Positions 36,642 through 47,631 of a stretch of 64,000 nucleotides of DNA are shown one piece after another. Every line of letters begins with the position of its first letter. The first letter of the stretch is position 1. The position numbers and the translations under genes are program-made. Origin of the DNA: Parastagonospora avenae f. sp. tritici 18332-5 (Eukaryota > Ascomycota > Dothideomycetes > Pleosporales > Phaeosphaeriaceae). The stretch covers positions 94,388 through 158,387 of the forward strand of contig JAFJTR010000070.1 of the NCBI GenBank assembly GCA_022559985.1, given 5' to 3'. The notes beneath the pieces are model-generated. The model was not told where the DNA came from, did no database searches, and was given only the letters and a program-made list of their open reading frames with translations.

Positions 36642-37139
36642 ACGCTTAGGTCACCCAAATTTGAGGGACGTCTTGCTATTCGCTGATCTCGTTTCCACCT
36701 CGTAATAAAACTCATGGAAACAGTGACCTCACTACATTCTGCACAAACTTGCGACGTTGTTAGCGACTATCTAGCAAGCTACTGGCATATCCTCAAGGAG
36801 ACCTGGACAATAGACAGCCTTAGCTAACGCAACGCCATACTATTCACTATAGTGTGCGAGAATACGCGCGAATTGTTGCGTCACATAGTGCATCCAAAGC
36901 ATAGAGTGACGTCGCAAGCCGATCGTAAGGGCGCTCTCGAATGGGTTTAGCGCGAAGTTACACGCGTGAAGGCTTCCCCATCCGTCCCGAGGTTGCTTCC
37001 CCGGCATTTGTAAGCTGCAAGCCTGTGGTGCGCAACTTCACACAGGATATAAACACAGCTATAATTGCTGCATCTGTGAACTGGATTTCCACATCAATTG
37101 TCTATTCGAGAACGTCGCTACGCGCCGGCAATTGCAACA
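36642..37139. other. Intergenic region, no gene seen
   Basis: This is the promoter of the epoxide hydrolase gene and the 3' flank of the transporter. No other feature is supported. Confidence 0.5.
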
Positions 37140-38385
37140 ATGACGTCAACGAAGCCTTTCGGAAGTGTACCATCGGGTGCAAAGCAACAGCCGACACCGT
37201 TCGAGCTTCATATTGAAGAGCAAAAGTTGCAGGATCTAAAGACGCTGTTGAGGCTTAGTCCGGTCGCGAAAGAGACGTACGAGAACCTGCAGGATGACGG
37301 GAGCCACGGCAGATTTGGTGTGAGTCGGAAGTGGGTTGTTGATGCGAAGAAGTATTGGGAGGAAGAGTACAACTGGTAGGTATACAACTCTACATCAGTA
37401 AAAAATATGCTAATAGTTCTCTAGGCGCATGACTGAAGCCAGCATCAACACCTTCCCTGCCTTCAAGACAAAGATTACCGACGACGATGGCGGCGAATTT
37501 GATATCCACTTCACCGCGCTCTTTTCTCAGAATCCCAAGGCAATTCCTATCGCCTTCTTCCACGGCTGGCCCGGATCCTTCTTGGAGTTCTTACCTCTGA
37601 TGAGCCTTCTGCGCGAGAAGTACACCCCAGAGACACTCCCCTACCACATTATCGTGCCCTCTCTTCCCGGCTTCACCCTATCCTCTGATCCACCACTCAA
37701 CGGGGACTGGAAGGTCGGAGACACAGCCCGCATCATGCACAAACTGCTCCTCACGCTTGGATTTGGCTCCACCGGCTACCTCGTGCAGGGCGGCGACATC
37801 GGAAGTTTCGTGTCGCGCGTCATCGCAGCCACATACCCCGAGTGCAAAGGAATGCACCTCAATTTCATGCTCATGACAGGCATCAAGGACAAAGCGTCCC
37901 CCGACGACGAAGTCACTGCGCAGGAAAAAGAGGGCCTGAAGCGCTTTGAACAGTTCTTTTCGAAGGGACATGCGTATGCGAGTATGCATGGCACGAAGCC
38001 TTCGACGACAGGCCTCGTGCTTGCCAGCTCTCCAGTCGCGCAGTTGGCGTGGATCGGCGAGAAGTTTTTGGCGTGGTGTGATCCGTCTACTGCCGTGGAT
38101 TTGCACACTATCGTCAGCGACATCACGTTGTATTGGCTCACAGGCTGCTTTCCTACGTCGATATACACCTACCGTGAGGCGAAAGAGCTAATGTTTGTAG
38201 ACAAGCCGGTTGGATACTCGTACTTCCCGTACGAATTGGCGCCTGTGCCAAGGGCTTGGGCGGAGAAGACAGGCAATATGGTGTTCTTCAAGAATCATGA
38301 CAAGGGCGGACATTTTGCGGCGCTGGAAAGAACGGAGGCGCTGTGGGAGGACGTCGAGGAGTTTGCAAAGATTGCTTTGAAGTGA
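37140..38385 (+). CDS. Epoxide hydrolase, alpha/beta-hydrolase (microsomal type)
   Basis: Two exons, 37140-37375 and 37425-38385, join in frame to give 398 residues. An epoxide hydrolase N-terminal domain (FELHIEEQKLQDLKTLL) precedes the alpha/beta hydrolase core. The oxyanion motif HGWPGS begins at H125. The nucleophile is Asp203 in VQGGDIGSFVSR, the position that forms the alkyl-enzyme ester, and the general base is His375 in DKGGHFAALE. A cap-domain Tyr in SIYTYREAK probably polarises the epoxide. It opens epoxides to diols, in detoxification or secondary metabolism. No N-terminal membrane anchor is seen, unlike animal microsomal enzymes. There is no biosynthetic cluster around it. Confidence 0.92.
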
Positions 38386-41300
38386 GATATGTAGATTTTC
38401 GCATGATAAGCAGACTGGATCAGATAGCATCCGCGGCTACAAGATAATCCATCATCTCACACGCCGTTTGAGTATTGGTTCATCCGCGTTGACTTTGTAA
38501 GTGCCTCTTTGCCTTCCCCCACTGCCTTTGATTGCGACCTTAACAGACACGTCGCCTGTGATACATCAAGCACATCCGCGGAATAAACTTCGGAAGAATT
38601 ATGATCGCCACTGGATCCCAAAGGTTGCGCTTGCGTACGACGAAGTCTGACCATCCATAAAGTCTAGACATACCGCGGAGTCTGCGCGATGTACGAGCTG
38701 GGTGGCTACAACTGTTGTAGTTTGACCGTTGAGAGACTGAGAAGCACGACTTATCCTCACAAGAAACTATCGAGCGTTACATGTTGTACAGCATGATAGG
38801 AGCATAGCTCCGAGGAGACTTGATGCTGATGTTGACCAAGAGTCGGTCCGAAGCATAGTTACTCTTCACCACAACGCCCACTGTCTCGGCAGACTGGCAG
38901 CTTCCACGTACCCTTCACTGGACGATGAGTATCGAACACAAACCTCCAGTTATCAAAGTCATGGTCGCCCTAGTCGCGATCCACAGAATAAAAGCTGTGG
39001 GGGCGGTAGCATTGCGCGCGTACGCTACCAAACTAGATTCATGAACAGGGCCTGGTCACAGCCTCGTCCTGGCGCTCTGCAGCTGCAGTCCTGAGACACG
39101 GGGAATATTGAGATCAGGGTTGCCATGGAGGCGCTGATGCCTGGACGCGCCGTCTCGTTTGGGCGCTGAGACTTGGATGCAGATGCACTGGAATCCTTCA
39201 TGGAGAGGATGCATCGGCGCACGACGCATACAGCACTACTGCTTACTTCCGCTATATTGCCATGTCGTCTTCCCGCATCGCTATGGGGTGCGGGAACACC
39301 AGTTTTCAGACGAGCTTGCTGATCTTCGCTCGCTTGTCTACATGGGAAAGCCATACTTTCCGTACGCGGTCATCCGATCCAGCGTCATGGCATCCGTACT
39401 CGTGATGTCTCGCTCAATCATGCGTCTCCCATATGCTACTCGTTCAAGTCCAGGTACTCAACGGGTCCGCCTGAGACCTGTTTTGCAGCTAAAGCCAGCC
39501 CAGCGGCTACTATGATCGAAAGAGGAAATCCATTCCCCGGCCTCAGACAGGTGACGATGACACGTCTGGATCATATGAGAAAGATCGAAGATGGCGCCTC
39601 GTGGGCCGCCTCAGCCCCCCAACACGCAGCTTCGTTGCTGAATTTTCCGGATTCCTTTTTTTCGTTAGTTTTGTGTGTAACACACCATAGCGTTTTGGTG
39701 GCTCATGTACCCGTGACGAAATCGACATGGAAAGCTACTTAGGCTCAAAGAGGACAGACATCGGAATGCTTCCAGCGGATGTTGGCCACGATCGAACGAC
39801 GTTTGATCGGAACAGGTATGCCCTGTAGGTCTTGAAGGAACCGGAAATAAGCGCAGTGTTAGAGCGTTGACGGCCCGCAGGCGCGAAAGCACCATGATGT
39901 GCTGGTATTACTCGCATATTCCTTGTGTACAAGGTACCTGCAGGCTACATTTTTCGGATTCACCGCACCGTCATGCCGACTTAAGCCGAGTTACCCTAGT
40001 GCTGCTACCCTTGAGAGTACAAGATACTGGTCTAATGTAGAGTAGGAGAGCGCCGCCGAACACATTAGTTTTTGGCAAACGTCGCGGTCGTGGTACTCGC
40101 CCTTGCAAAAATGCGAGTGCGCGTTGTATTCACCGATACACTGGTACGTGTCGGCGCAAGACGCATATTGAGATTGAGGTGTCACAATTGGTGCTGCTAA
40201 TGCTTCACCGTTGAATGTCGCTAGAGACGCGATCGAACGTCAGAACCTATGAATTGGAAGATCGTCTGGTGCAATCTTCCGCGACGCTGGGCTGTAGGAG
40301 CGAAGACGTTTGACGGAAAGCGATCATGGTGCCTAAAGCCATACACTGGGCCTTGCTGTCGCAATTCAAACTGAGAGATACTGTGCATAGGTTCAGGTCC
40401 CGAGAGACCTTGTTTACTTTCCGCCGTAGTTGACAAGCTGCAGTATCAGGCGTCTTCCCATTATGGTGACTCTGCCCATTCGTTGACGGTTGTGTGCTTT
40501 GCGCGACGTATGGCTGTCAGCATGGTGTGGGAGCTGTCATGTTTCCCACGCTGCTTGCCATGCAACCTTGGAATGAAGGTCGTGACCGATCGTGCCGCCC
40601 AGCCACTGTCATATTTCCCCTGCAGCGAGAAATACGACTCAACGATAGGAAGGCTGGGTAGGGATTTTGTCCAGTACACAGGCTTACTCTCCCAGGTCTA
40701 GAAGGCGTGGCCCTGGCAGAAGTCCCACTTCCGCGGTCGGTCTAGGAGCCGCCTCCGTTGACATGCCCAGAAGTCCGCAAATTCCTCTCGTACCCCACAG
40801 CTTCGGATAACACATGAGCGCTACTCTGTTCCGTGGTCGCTAAGAAGTGAATGTAGATCTCGCAGTTGCCATTAGCAGAATTTGGCTAAACAGTGCAGGT
40901 TCTTCCGAACCCTACCTTGAGCAAACCGTTTCGTATCGATTCGCCTCAACCTGCAGCATCTGCGTCCGCAAACCGAGAATTGAATATCAACCCGCCGCTC
41001 CTCGCTCGATGAGGAAATGCTTGTTTGAGAGAGCGGCATGGACGTCCGTAGCTGGCGAGGTAGTACCGCAAATCAGCGGCCTGTATTTGCTTGATCTGCT
41101 TCTTCTCGGCATGCATGTCTCCAAGCGTGATGTAGAGCCTGCCCACTGTTTTTCCAGATTTCTCATGCACGTCATTCGACGGCTCCACCTGTCATTTGAT
41201 CCAAGATGGGCGCACAGGACAATAGTATCATCCATCGTCGCGGATGTCCTCAGGAGGCCTCCGAATCTGTCTCCTCACCGTTGAGAACTCTTGTGCGCGC

Positions 41301-42729
41301 CTGATGAAACGAGTTGGACCAGATCTCCAGAGGTCAACGGGTGGCCGCACTATCTCGATCGGCGCTCGGGCGGGTGGCAGCAGCAGCAGCAGTAAGTAGT
41401 GGACAGTGCGAACCCCCCACTTTTGGGTCTTTCATAGCAGCGCGGAGACGACTGGTCCCTATCTGGGTTTGTCTGGTTGTTGGAAGTGTGCATGTATCTG
41501 ACTGTATCGAACATTTGATTCACTTTTCGCTGGCAGCGTGCTGGTCGATTCCCAATTCATGCGCCTCATCTCCTAGGCCGAGTAGCACCGGCAAAATCCA
41601 TTTAGGAAGGCCGCGGAAAGTCTGATCAGCAAGCCGGAGAATTATGAAGGTTGGCCCCTGGTCACATCTGCTGTGTAACCCAGCAGATCAGTCGCACCTG
41701 AACACCTCGGCCCGAATTGCGACAAGATGCAGCTCTGGCGGTCTCAAGCATCGTATGAGCGAAAAAATACAGGTGCTCAGATGCCTCAAGACTTCTCACT
41801 TCGCAAGGCATCCTGGTAGCGATCTGATGGTGCATCTTGGACCTGCGTCGATCGAAATTGTGAGCAGTCGGCAAGATCTGGATCGAGTCACACTGGTCTT
41901 GCCATTGCCAGCATGCCAAGTAACGAGACAGCATCTACCCTGATGAGGGTAGAGTGCGACTGTACAACGTACTTGGCGGTCCAGGAGCTAGGCTGTGTAG
42001 AGCTGAGCGGCGCCGTGGATCGCATTCCTGCGAATTGGAGCTTTTGCCTCCGCTGACGTTTGTACTACTCTTGTCTGTGGAGTACGTTTCTGCACATGCC
42101 CTCCACAGCGTAGAGACGCATGGCGCAAATCGAAACGAAGCCGCCTAGGTGGCTGATGTCTATCCGCCATGGTAGGTTCAAAGGGTTACAGCGCTGCGCA
42201 GCGACTGTCAGACACCCAAAGAAGGTTCCTTTAGCCTCAAGTACCAAATCGTGAATGTGCCTTTAGTCCCATGGTACCTCTGCTGTGTTCTTCGCTCGAT
42301 ACGAACTTTGCTGAATCTGTTGAAGAAAGTTCCTCAACGGTGCTTGTGTTCCCTTGCAGGCACATCACAATCCAGATCATTGTTCTTCTGAGTCCCGCTG
42401 GCACGGTTCAATTTCCACGCCATCATTCTTTTGCCCTGCCATCACATCGCGACTGGCCACCCCACACTGTAAGATGTTCCACGGCCGTTAGTGAAGCCCA
42501 TTATACCTGACCTAGCCACCATTAGACTCCTCTACGTGCCTGATAAAGACCTACATCTTGCTCCCTCCTTGATCGACATCCAACGAAAGGCAGACTCGTT
42601 CGCTAGCGTTCAGCTTCTATCATCGGTAAGTGCCTGATTAAGTAGCTGATGCTTCTCAGCCGAAGAACATCAAGTCTCGTTGTCATACTAACGACCAAGG
42701 ACAGTCACGAAGCAATCCAGCTCATCATC
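38386..42729. other. Gene-poor region, about 4.3 kb
   Basis: I find no open frame with family resemblance, credible intron chain or RNA gene. One copy of a dispersed repeat lies at 40312-40371. The last 130 bases include the 5' leader of the C2H2 regulator. A likely leader intron lies at 42626-42704 (GTAAGT donor, ACTAAC branch, ACAG acceptor). The rest may be decayed repeat DNA; base composition is not obviously different by eye. Confidence 0.5.
40312..40371 (+). repeat. Dispersed repeat copy 1 (core)
   Basis: This 60-base core matches 53577-53636 in the same orientation with 50 of 60 bases identical by hand count. Seven of the ten differences are transitions. The relationship may extend further on both sides at lower similarity. 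The nature of the element is unknown. Confidence 0.65.
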
Positions 42730-44118
42730 ATGTGGAGCAACAATGCGAGATATTCCCGAGAGGAGACCGCAGAGGGCTTCCAGATATCGCCCTGCTTGAC
42801 GGCTTCCTCGGGACTTTTGACGCCTCCGTCAAACTACAATCTCGAGGCTCGTCGCAATTCCGCGGCATCCTCTTTATCGTCATTGGGTCCCACGACTCCC
42901 ATCTATGGACGGTTTTCCGATCATGGCTTCGGAAGTGTGTCTGCAATCGAACCTTGCCAGGACCATTCCATGGAAACCCTTGCCATGGGATACGCCTTCA
43001 AGGCGCCTGGACACGACGGCAACTCGTTCGGAAACTGGTCGTCTCTTGTGCAGCCCAACAGCTTTGACCATGCCGGACCGATGAGGATGCCTCAGACTTT
43101 CGTGCCCCAGTCTAGCATGGCACAGTCTCCGATGGCGGCTTACACTGGAGTCGATAGCCAGTCATCTTCGGTGCCCGTGTCTTGCTCGACCTCGTTCTCC
43201 AGTGTCTCTTACGGAGACTACCATGGTCAACTCCACGACGAGGCCGATCATGTGCAGACGTCCGACGGCATGTGGCCTTATCAGTATGCGCTAGCGAACA
43301 GTTTCTCTGCCCCCACAATGGCGCCAAACGAGGCGCTACTTGGCGGAGAATACGTTCCGATCGACACGTCGAGCCATGACACGGATATGAGCTCGTACGA
43401 CGATGCTGACATGCCGCTCACGTCACCGCAAGACGTCACTGTCAAGACCGAGGACCCAGAAACTTCGTCAGACGAGCGAAGGATCAGAAGGTCGATCTGG
43501 GTATCCTCCACAGGAGGCAAGTCAGTCAAGAAAGAGGAGCAGGCTGGCATCACAAAGAAAAAGTCCAGGAAGACTAGGTCCAAAGCCATCCCTCGCCTCC
43601 GTGACGAGCACTTTGAGATCTGGATGGACGACGACGTCGAGCAGATACCCGGAACCAAAAAGTGGCGACGCAACGGAGGCAACGCGACCGGGAAGCCGCA
43701 GATCTGCAAGATGGAAGTTGGCGGCATGCCTTGCGGCAGGAAGTTCCAGCGCCAGGAGCATCTCCACCGACACGAGAAGACACATTCCGGCCACAAGCCC
43801 TACATCTGCCAGCTGTGCCAGACGCAGTTCAACCGCAACGACAACTGCTGGGAGCACTACTGGACTCACGTCGCCCGCCCCGGCAAGAAGAACGGCCGCA
43901 ACAAGAAGCACAGCCTGAAGCGCGTGCTCAGCTTCATCCAGGACTCGAAGCACACTGAAAAGCTGCACAACAAGTGGCGCAAGGAAGTTGGCTACGAGTA
44001 CGATCCCGAGACTGACCCGCAGGCTCTGGAGGAGGCGCAGATGGAGGCAGCCGGCGACGACGGCCCAGGCTCTTCTGTCATGAAGCACGACAATATGAAG
44101 ATTCGCAGCAAGCTCTGA
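42730..44118 (+). CDS. C2H2 zinc finger transcription factor
   Basis: This is a single coding exon of 462 residues from MWSNNARYSREE. The long N-terminal region is Ser/Pro-rich with an acidic stretch (DTDMSSYDDADMP) that could activate transcription. A basic patch (KKKSRKTRSKAIPRLRDEH) precedes two fingers at about residues 327-385. The first has an unusually wide cysteine pair (CKMEVGGMPC) then FQRQEHLHRHEKTH. The second is canonical (CQLCQTQFNRNDNCWEHYWTH). A conserved basic tail (RPGKKNGRNKKHSLKR) follows. The pattern resembles fungal developmental regulators, but it does not match what I know of BrlA, whose fingers and tail differ. The upstream in-frame ATG at 42649 falls inside the probable leader intron and is rejected. 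Targets are unknown. Confidence 0.82.
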   Translation: MWSNNARYSREETAEGFQISPCLTASSGLLTPPSNYNLEARRNSAASSLSSLGPTTPIYGRFSDHGFGSVSAIEPCQDHSMETLAMGYAFKAPGHDGNSFGNWSSLVQPNSFDHAGPMRMPQTFVPQSSMAQSPMAAYTGVDSQSSSVPVSCSTSFSSVSYGDYHGQLHDEADHVQTSDGMWPYQYALANSFSAPTMAPNEALLGGEYVPIDTSSHDTDMSSYDDADMPLTSPQDVTVKTEDPETSSDERRIRRSIWVSSTGGKSVKKEEQAGITKKKSRKTRSKAIPRLRDEHFEIWMDDDVEQIPGTKKWRRNGGNATGKPQICKMEVGGMPCGRKFQRQEHLHRHEKTHSGHKPYICQLCQTQFNRNDNCWEHYWTHVARPGKKNGRNKKHSLKRVLSFIQDSKHTEKLHNKWRKEVGYEYDPETDPQALEEAQMEAAGDDGPGSSVMKHDNMKIRSKL

Positions 44119-44686
44119 GCTGCATGAAAGCACGTAACGCAGTCACGCCTCATACGTTGATGACCTCAAGCATTGGAGTGGCAAAAATTCCTTCACACAT
44201 TTTCGGTACGTCGGTTGGAGTTGGTTTGGTGTCGGTTCGCTGCATTGCATCATTGCCTAGGCATTCTATCAGCATCGCGCTTGTTTAGTCCCCTGTATTC
44301 TAGTTGATCTTCCTGTATGCACCCTAATGTACGAAATAATGAAGCAACGGCCGTTCATCGTACTCACGCTGTGTATCCACGCTCACTGGGCCTATCATTT
44401 GCTGCCTGTCTGATTCCCCACAATTCGATGGGGCGGAATGTGATGAGGTATGGGACGTGCATCGAAGTTGCAGCAAATGCAAACATTGTGTGACGCGATA
44501 GGTTGAGGTGAGGTTGATGGCATGGTTACATTGTCCGAGCCACTAGTCCAATACAGTCGATAGTGGGGCGTGTACCACTTCGAAACACCAGAGCTCGGAC
44601 GATAGCGACCAGCAGCGTCTACATTAAGGTCTTCCTCTCCCCCAGCAACTGCTGTTGATTCAGTTGTCAAATTGACCGCGGGTACA
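44119..44686. other. Intergenic region between convergent genes
   Basis: It holds the 3' flanks of the C2H2 regulator and the ferroxidase. No gene is seen. Confidence 0.5.
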
Positions 44687-46742
44687 TCACCCCGTTTTCG
44701 CCTTGATCGGTCTCATCCCATACCACCCGATGGTCGCCATTCCAAGGAACGCGGCTAGGCAGCTGAACACAAGCGCGACGATGCCTCTAGCAGTGAAGCC
44801 TGCAGGCAGCTCGCCAGGGCTCTTGTTCTCGCCACTCAGGTCCAGCAGGTCCCGTGTATTCCCTGCTGCGTTCCCCGCTGTCGGCACGCTACCCGCCTCG
44901 CAGACCTTGAGATGATCTTCCGGGATCTTGCCTGAAAGTTGTCGTTGTATGTCCAGGGGACGCTCGATCATGGTTGCAGTCAGGCCAGAGGCTACATGCC
45001 ATTCAATGTGGCAATGGAATAGCCAAACACCAGCATTGTCTGCTCGGAAGCGGAGAACAATGTGCCCATTGGGTCGGACCAGGATTGTATCGCGCTTCAT
45101 CGGCGTAGCAGGCAAGGCCGTGACATTACTGGGATCGAAGAAGCCCGCCTCCTCCTCACTCCGTGTGACTACCTGGAAAGCGTGACCGTGTAGATGGAAC
45201 GGATGTTTACCTGGATCATCGTTGTTCAGGATGATCTCGACCACCTCGTTGGCGTTGAGGATGAAAGCATTTGTATTTGAGCCGTAAATTGCAGGGTTAG
45301 TGGCATTTTCTCCTGTGGATAGGACGCCTGTCGAAAGGTGCAATTAGCGTGTGTCTCGTAAAGTGAGGAAGTGCACAGGGTGGAGAGCTGCCCCGCTGGA
45401 GAATCTTCAGGCTGCTACAGGTTCTCACAGTAATTTGATGGGTTGACTTCTGTGCAAAAGACGGAGATTTACTTACTACCAGGAAGTTAGCAAATTTAGT
45501 TTGCAGACGTTGTAACCACTGCTTACCTGTAGAGCGTGGGTACCTTGGGACTAACGTAGGTGATGTCATTGAAGAAGGCGTAGTTGGCTCCATCGTTCAG
45601 AACATCCATCTTCAAGTCGAGGGTGATTGAGTGGTCGACCTTGTCAAATAGCGCTTCCTTGTCGTATGGCACCAGCTTGAAGTCGTCAAACGGCTCGAAA
45701 GCGTCAAGTTCCTTTGGTGCTGGATTGGGTTTCGTATCATCGTATACGAGCCATCCTGTGACGTTGGGATTGAGACCCTCAGGTACGGCATCAAATAGAT
45801 CCTAAGATGACTGTGAGCTTACAATGCTAGTGGATGTCGAACATCGAACTTACCTGGTCCATGCTACCCATGAAAGCAAAGTTCGAGCTCGTGTCGTTCT
45901 TCGCCGTCACAAGCACGCTGTATCTCTGCGCAGCCGTCAAGTAGATCATGTCAGCCTCAGTCGGCTCCGTGTACACACCATCGACTTCAACGATGCGCAT
46001 GGTGTGCCCTTCGAACCACACATACTGAGCAGCGAAAGCGCCCATGTTGATCAGACGGAACAGATACGTCTTCCCTGGCTGTACTTTGAAGGCCAGGTTC
46101 TGCGTGTCGTTCATTAATGCGGCTTGAGGAACTGGCTCAGCACCAGATGGGTTCGAAATGCTGATGAAGCTCTTCAGCAGTTCCTGCATCCGATCATGGT
46201 ACCAGTCTGACAAGGTGAGCACCACTTCCTCGTCGTAGAGATCCTTGTGTGGATCTTGCATATCATGGATGATCAGAGGGCCACGAAGACCATCGGGATA
46301 TTGGCCTCTCTCGTGGCTATGCCACCAATATGATCCAGCTTGGTCGACCTATCTGCATCAGCGTCTTGGCTCGATCGACCGTGCGAGCTCTGCTTACTGT
46401 GAAGTTGTATGTAAAAGAGCTTCCCGGAGGAATACCACACTGGCTTACCGCGACAGGACCATCCATGTGTGTCGTCCCATTCTGATACAGGCCGTGAAAA
46501 TGCAGACTGGTGCTCTCGTTTCCAAGAGAGTTCTTCACGTTGACAATGACCTGATCTCCTTTGGTCGCGACAATGGCTGGCACCGGCCATTGTCCGTTGA
46601 CGCCCATTACTGGACGCGTCTGCTGTCCATCGGGGTTCGCATATGTCCACGCAACATCAAAATCGTATGTGACGGTCGCACATTGTGCGATTGAGGTAAG
46701 AAGAGATATCGGAAGTAAGAAGCTTGAGAGTGAGAGCGCCAT
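44687..46742 (-). CDS. FET3: FET3-type multicopper ferroxidase
   Basis: Four exons join in frame: 46742-46398, 46348-45854, 45801-45528 and 45327-44687, giving 584 residues. It oxidises Fe(II) to Fe(III) at the plasma membrane and hands it to the permease. A signal peptide covers residues 1-22. Three cupredoxin domains follow. All copper-binding motifs are present: H81/H83, H125/H127, HPFHLHGH at 413-420 and HCHIEWH at 476-482. NDDPGKHPFHLHGH includes the acidic residue that marks ferroxidases over laccases. One membrane helix at 553-575 anchors the C-terminus. The third intron is odd: read simply it breaks the frame, but read as a twin intron it rebuilds VPTLYSVLSTGENATNP. The gene is divergent from FTR1 and shares its promoter. 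Confidence 0.93.
45328..45527 (-). other. Predicted [D1,2] stwintron in the ferroxidase gene (external intron)
   Basis: The exon ends at 45528 in phase 1. The external intron consists of base 45527 (G) joined to 45475-45328 (149 bases) after the internal intron 45526-45476 is removed. The rebuilt donor is GTAAGTA; the acceptor is CGACAG, preceded by a GCTAAT branch. A simple intron from 45526 would leave the downstream exon out of frame by one base. Confidence 0.75.
45476..45526 (-). other. Internal intron of the ferroxidase stwintron
   Basis: It is 51 bases long with donor GTAAGC, branch GCTAAC and acceptor GGTAG, complete in itself. It sits between the first and second bases of the external donor. 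Confidence 0.72.
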
Positions 46743-46845
46743 CTTGGCTGGAGAGAGAGGCAACGGTTGAACGGTTTGCAACCTCAAGCAACAGCGTCCT
46801 AGAGGCGAGGGGAGATGAGGAAGATTAGATGGTCTGACAGCGGGG

Positions 46846-46854
46846 ATCAGATAA
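46846..46854 (+). promoter_or_regulatory. SreA/Fep1-type GATA element ATCAGATAA
   Basis: It matches the ATCWGATAA consensus for fungal iron-responsive GATA repressors exactly. It lies about 100 bases upstream of the ferroxidase start. Confidence 0.75.
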
Positions 46855-46908
46855 GACCCTGAGGTCGCCTTTGCAAAAAGCGCAAGACAGTCGATGCCGC
46901 TGTGCAAG

Positions 46909-46917
46909 TTATCAGAT
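46909..46917 (-). promoter_or_regulatory. SreA/Fep1-type GATA element (reverse)
   Basis: The plus strand reads TTATCAGAT, the exact reverse complement of ATCTGATAA. Confidence 0.75.
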
Positions 46918-47077
46918 CATCAACTGGCGACAGAAGCGGGGTCTTTTCGCTTACAAGCTGCGATCGGACCTTTCACGTCAAACTCTGCGCGTTAGATCTA
47001 TCCTTTGTCGGGCAGCTGTAACAGATTTTGAGTTGCTGATTCGCCCTGATCTGAGCATCTCCGGTTGTTATCGGGCC

Positions 47078-47086
47078 ATCTGATAA
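47078..47086 (+). promoter_or_regulatory. SreA/Fep1-type GATA element ATCTGATAA
   Basis: This is the third exact ATCWGATAA in the divergent promoter, about 550 bases from the permease start. Confidence 0.75.
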
Positions 47087-47631
47087 ATCCAGGCCTCGAT
47101 CGGCGCCAGGCTGGGGTAAGCGCCTGGGGTTAAGCTTGCACTAGCGCTGAGCGATAAATCTTGAACGTATTTGGCGTCCTTGGCGGGTAAAGATCGGAGG
47201 TCACTCGCGGACAGTTGACAGCAATTGGAAACGCAGCGAGCGACGCTTTTTGACCTCGGGACGGCATCTGTAGGGTCCATTGTTGACGGGCGAAGCGAAC
47301 GAAACCAGGAACTTCAACCACAAAGGACACGAAGATGTACAAGCGGAAGTAAGCACGGTCGATGAAACTGTCACCGACGCTTCATCAGCCCACCCTGGCG
47401 CATTCGTTCGCGTGTTCGATATCAATTTGGCATCGTGCACCTGCGGGCGGGGTGGTGTGGCCCGAATCTCGGCGCGATTAGTGCAAATAAACCAACCTAA
47501 CAGACGGCAGCGACACAAGACGTTGGACCTCGGAAAATCTGATTAGATCCTGTGCCTCCTCTCCTTCTCCCTCCCATATCAGATCTATCGTTTCCTGCTC
47601 TGTTTTCCCAAGCACTGCTGAGGCCGTCAAG

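Larger units (their letters stand above)
46743..47631. promoter_or_regulatory. Shared divergent promoter of FET3 and FTR1
   Basis: The 889 bases between the two start codons contain three exact ATCWGATAA elements and two near matches (ATATCAGAT near 47576 and ATCTGATTA near 47538). Head-to-head arrangement of ferroxidase and permease is common in fungi and lets one set of sites control both. Repression by an iron-responsive GATA factor in iron-replete cells is the expected control; this is inferred from the sites. Confidence 0.75.

Noticed and set aside
42649..42729. Upstream in-frame ATG for the C2H2 regulator
   Set aside because: It falls in a probable leader intron (42626-42704), and the added residues are hydrophobic and unlike a regulator N-terminus.
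45360..45475. A small extra exon inside the ferroxidase intron region
   Set aside because: One open frame of suitable length exists, but it would insert about 30 residues between VPTLY and LSTGE, where the family has no insertion.
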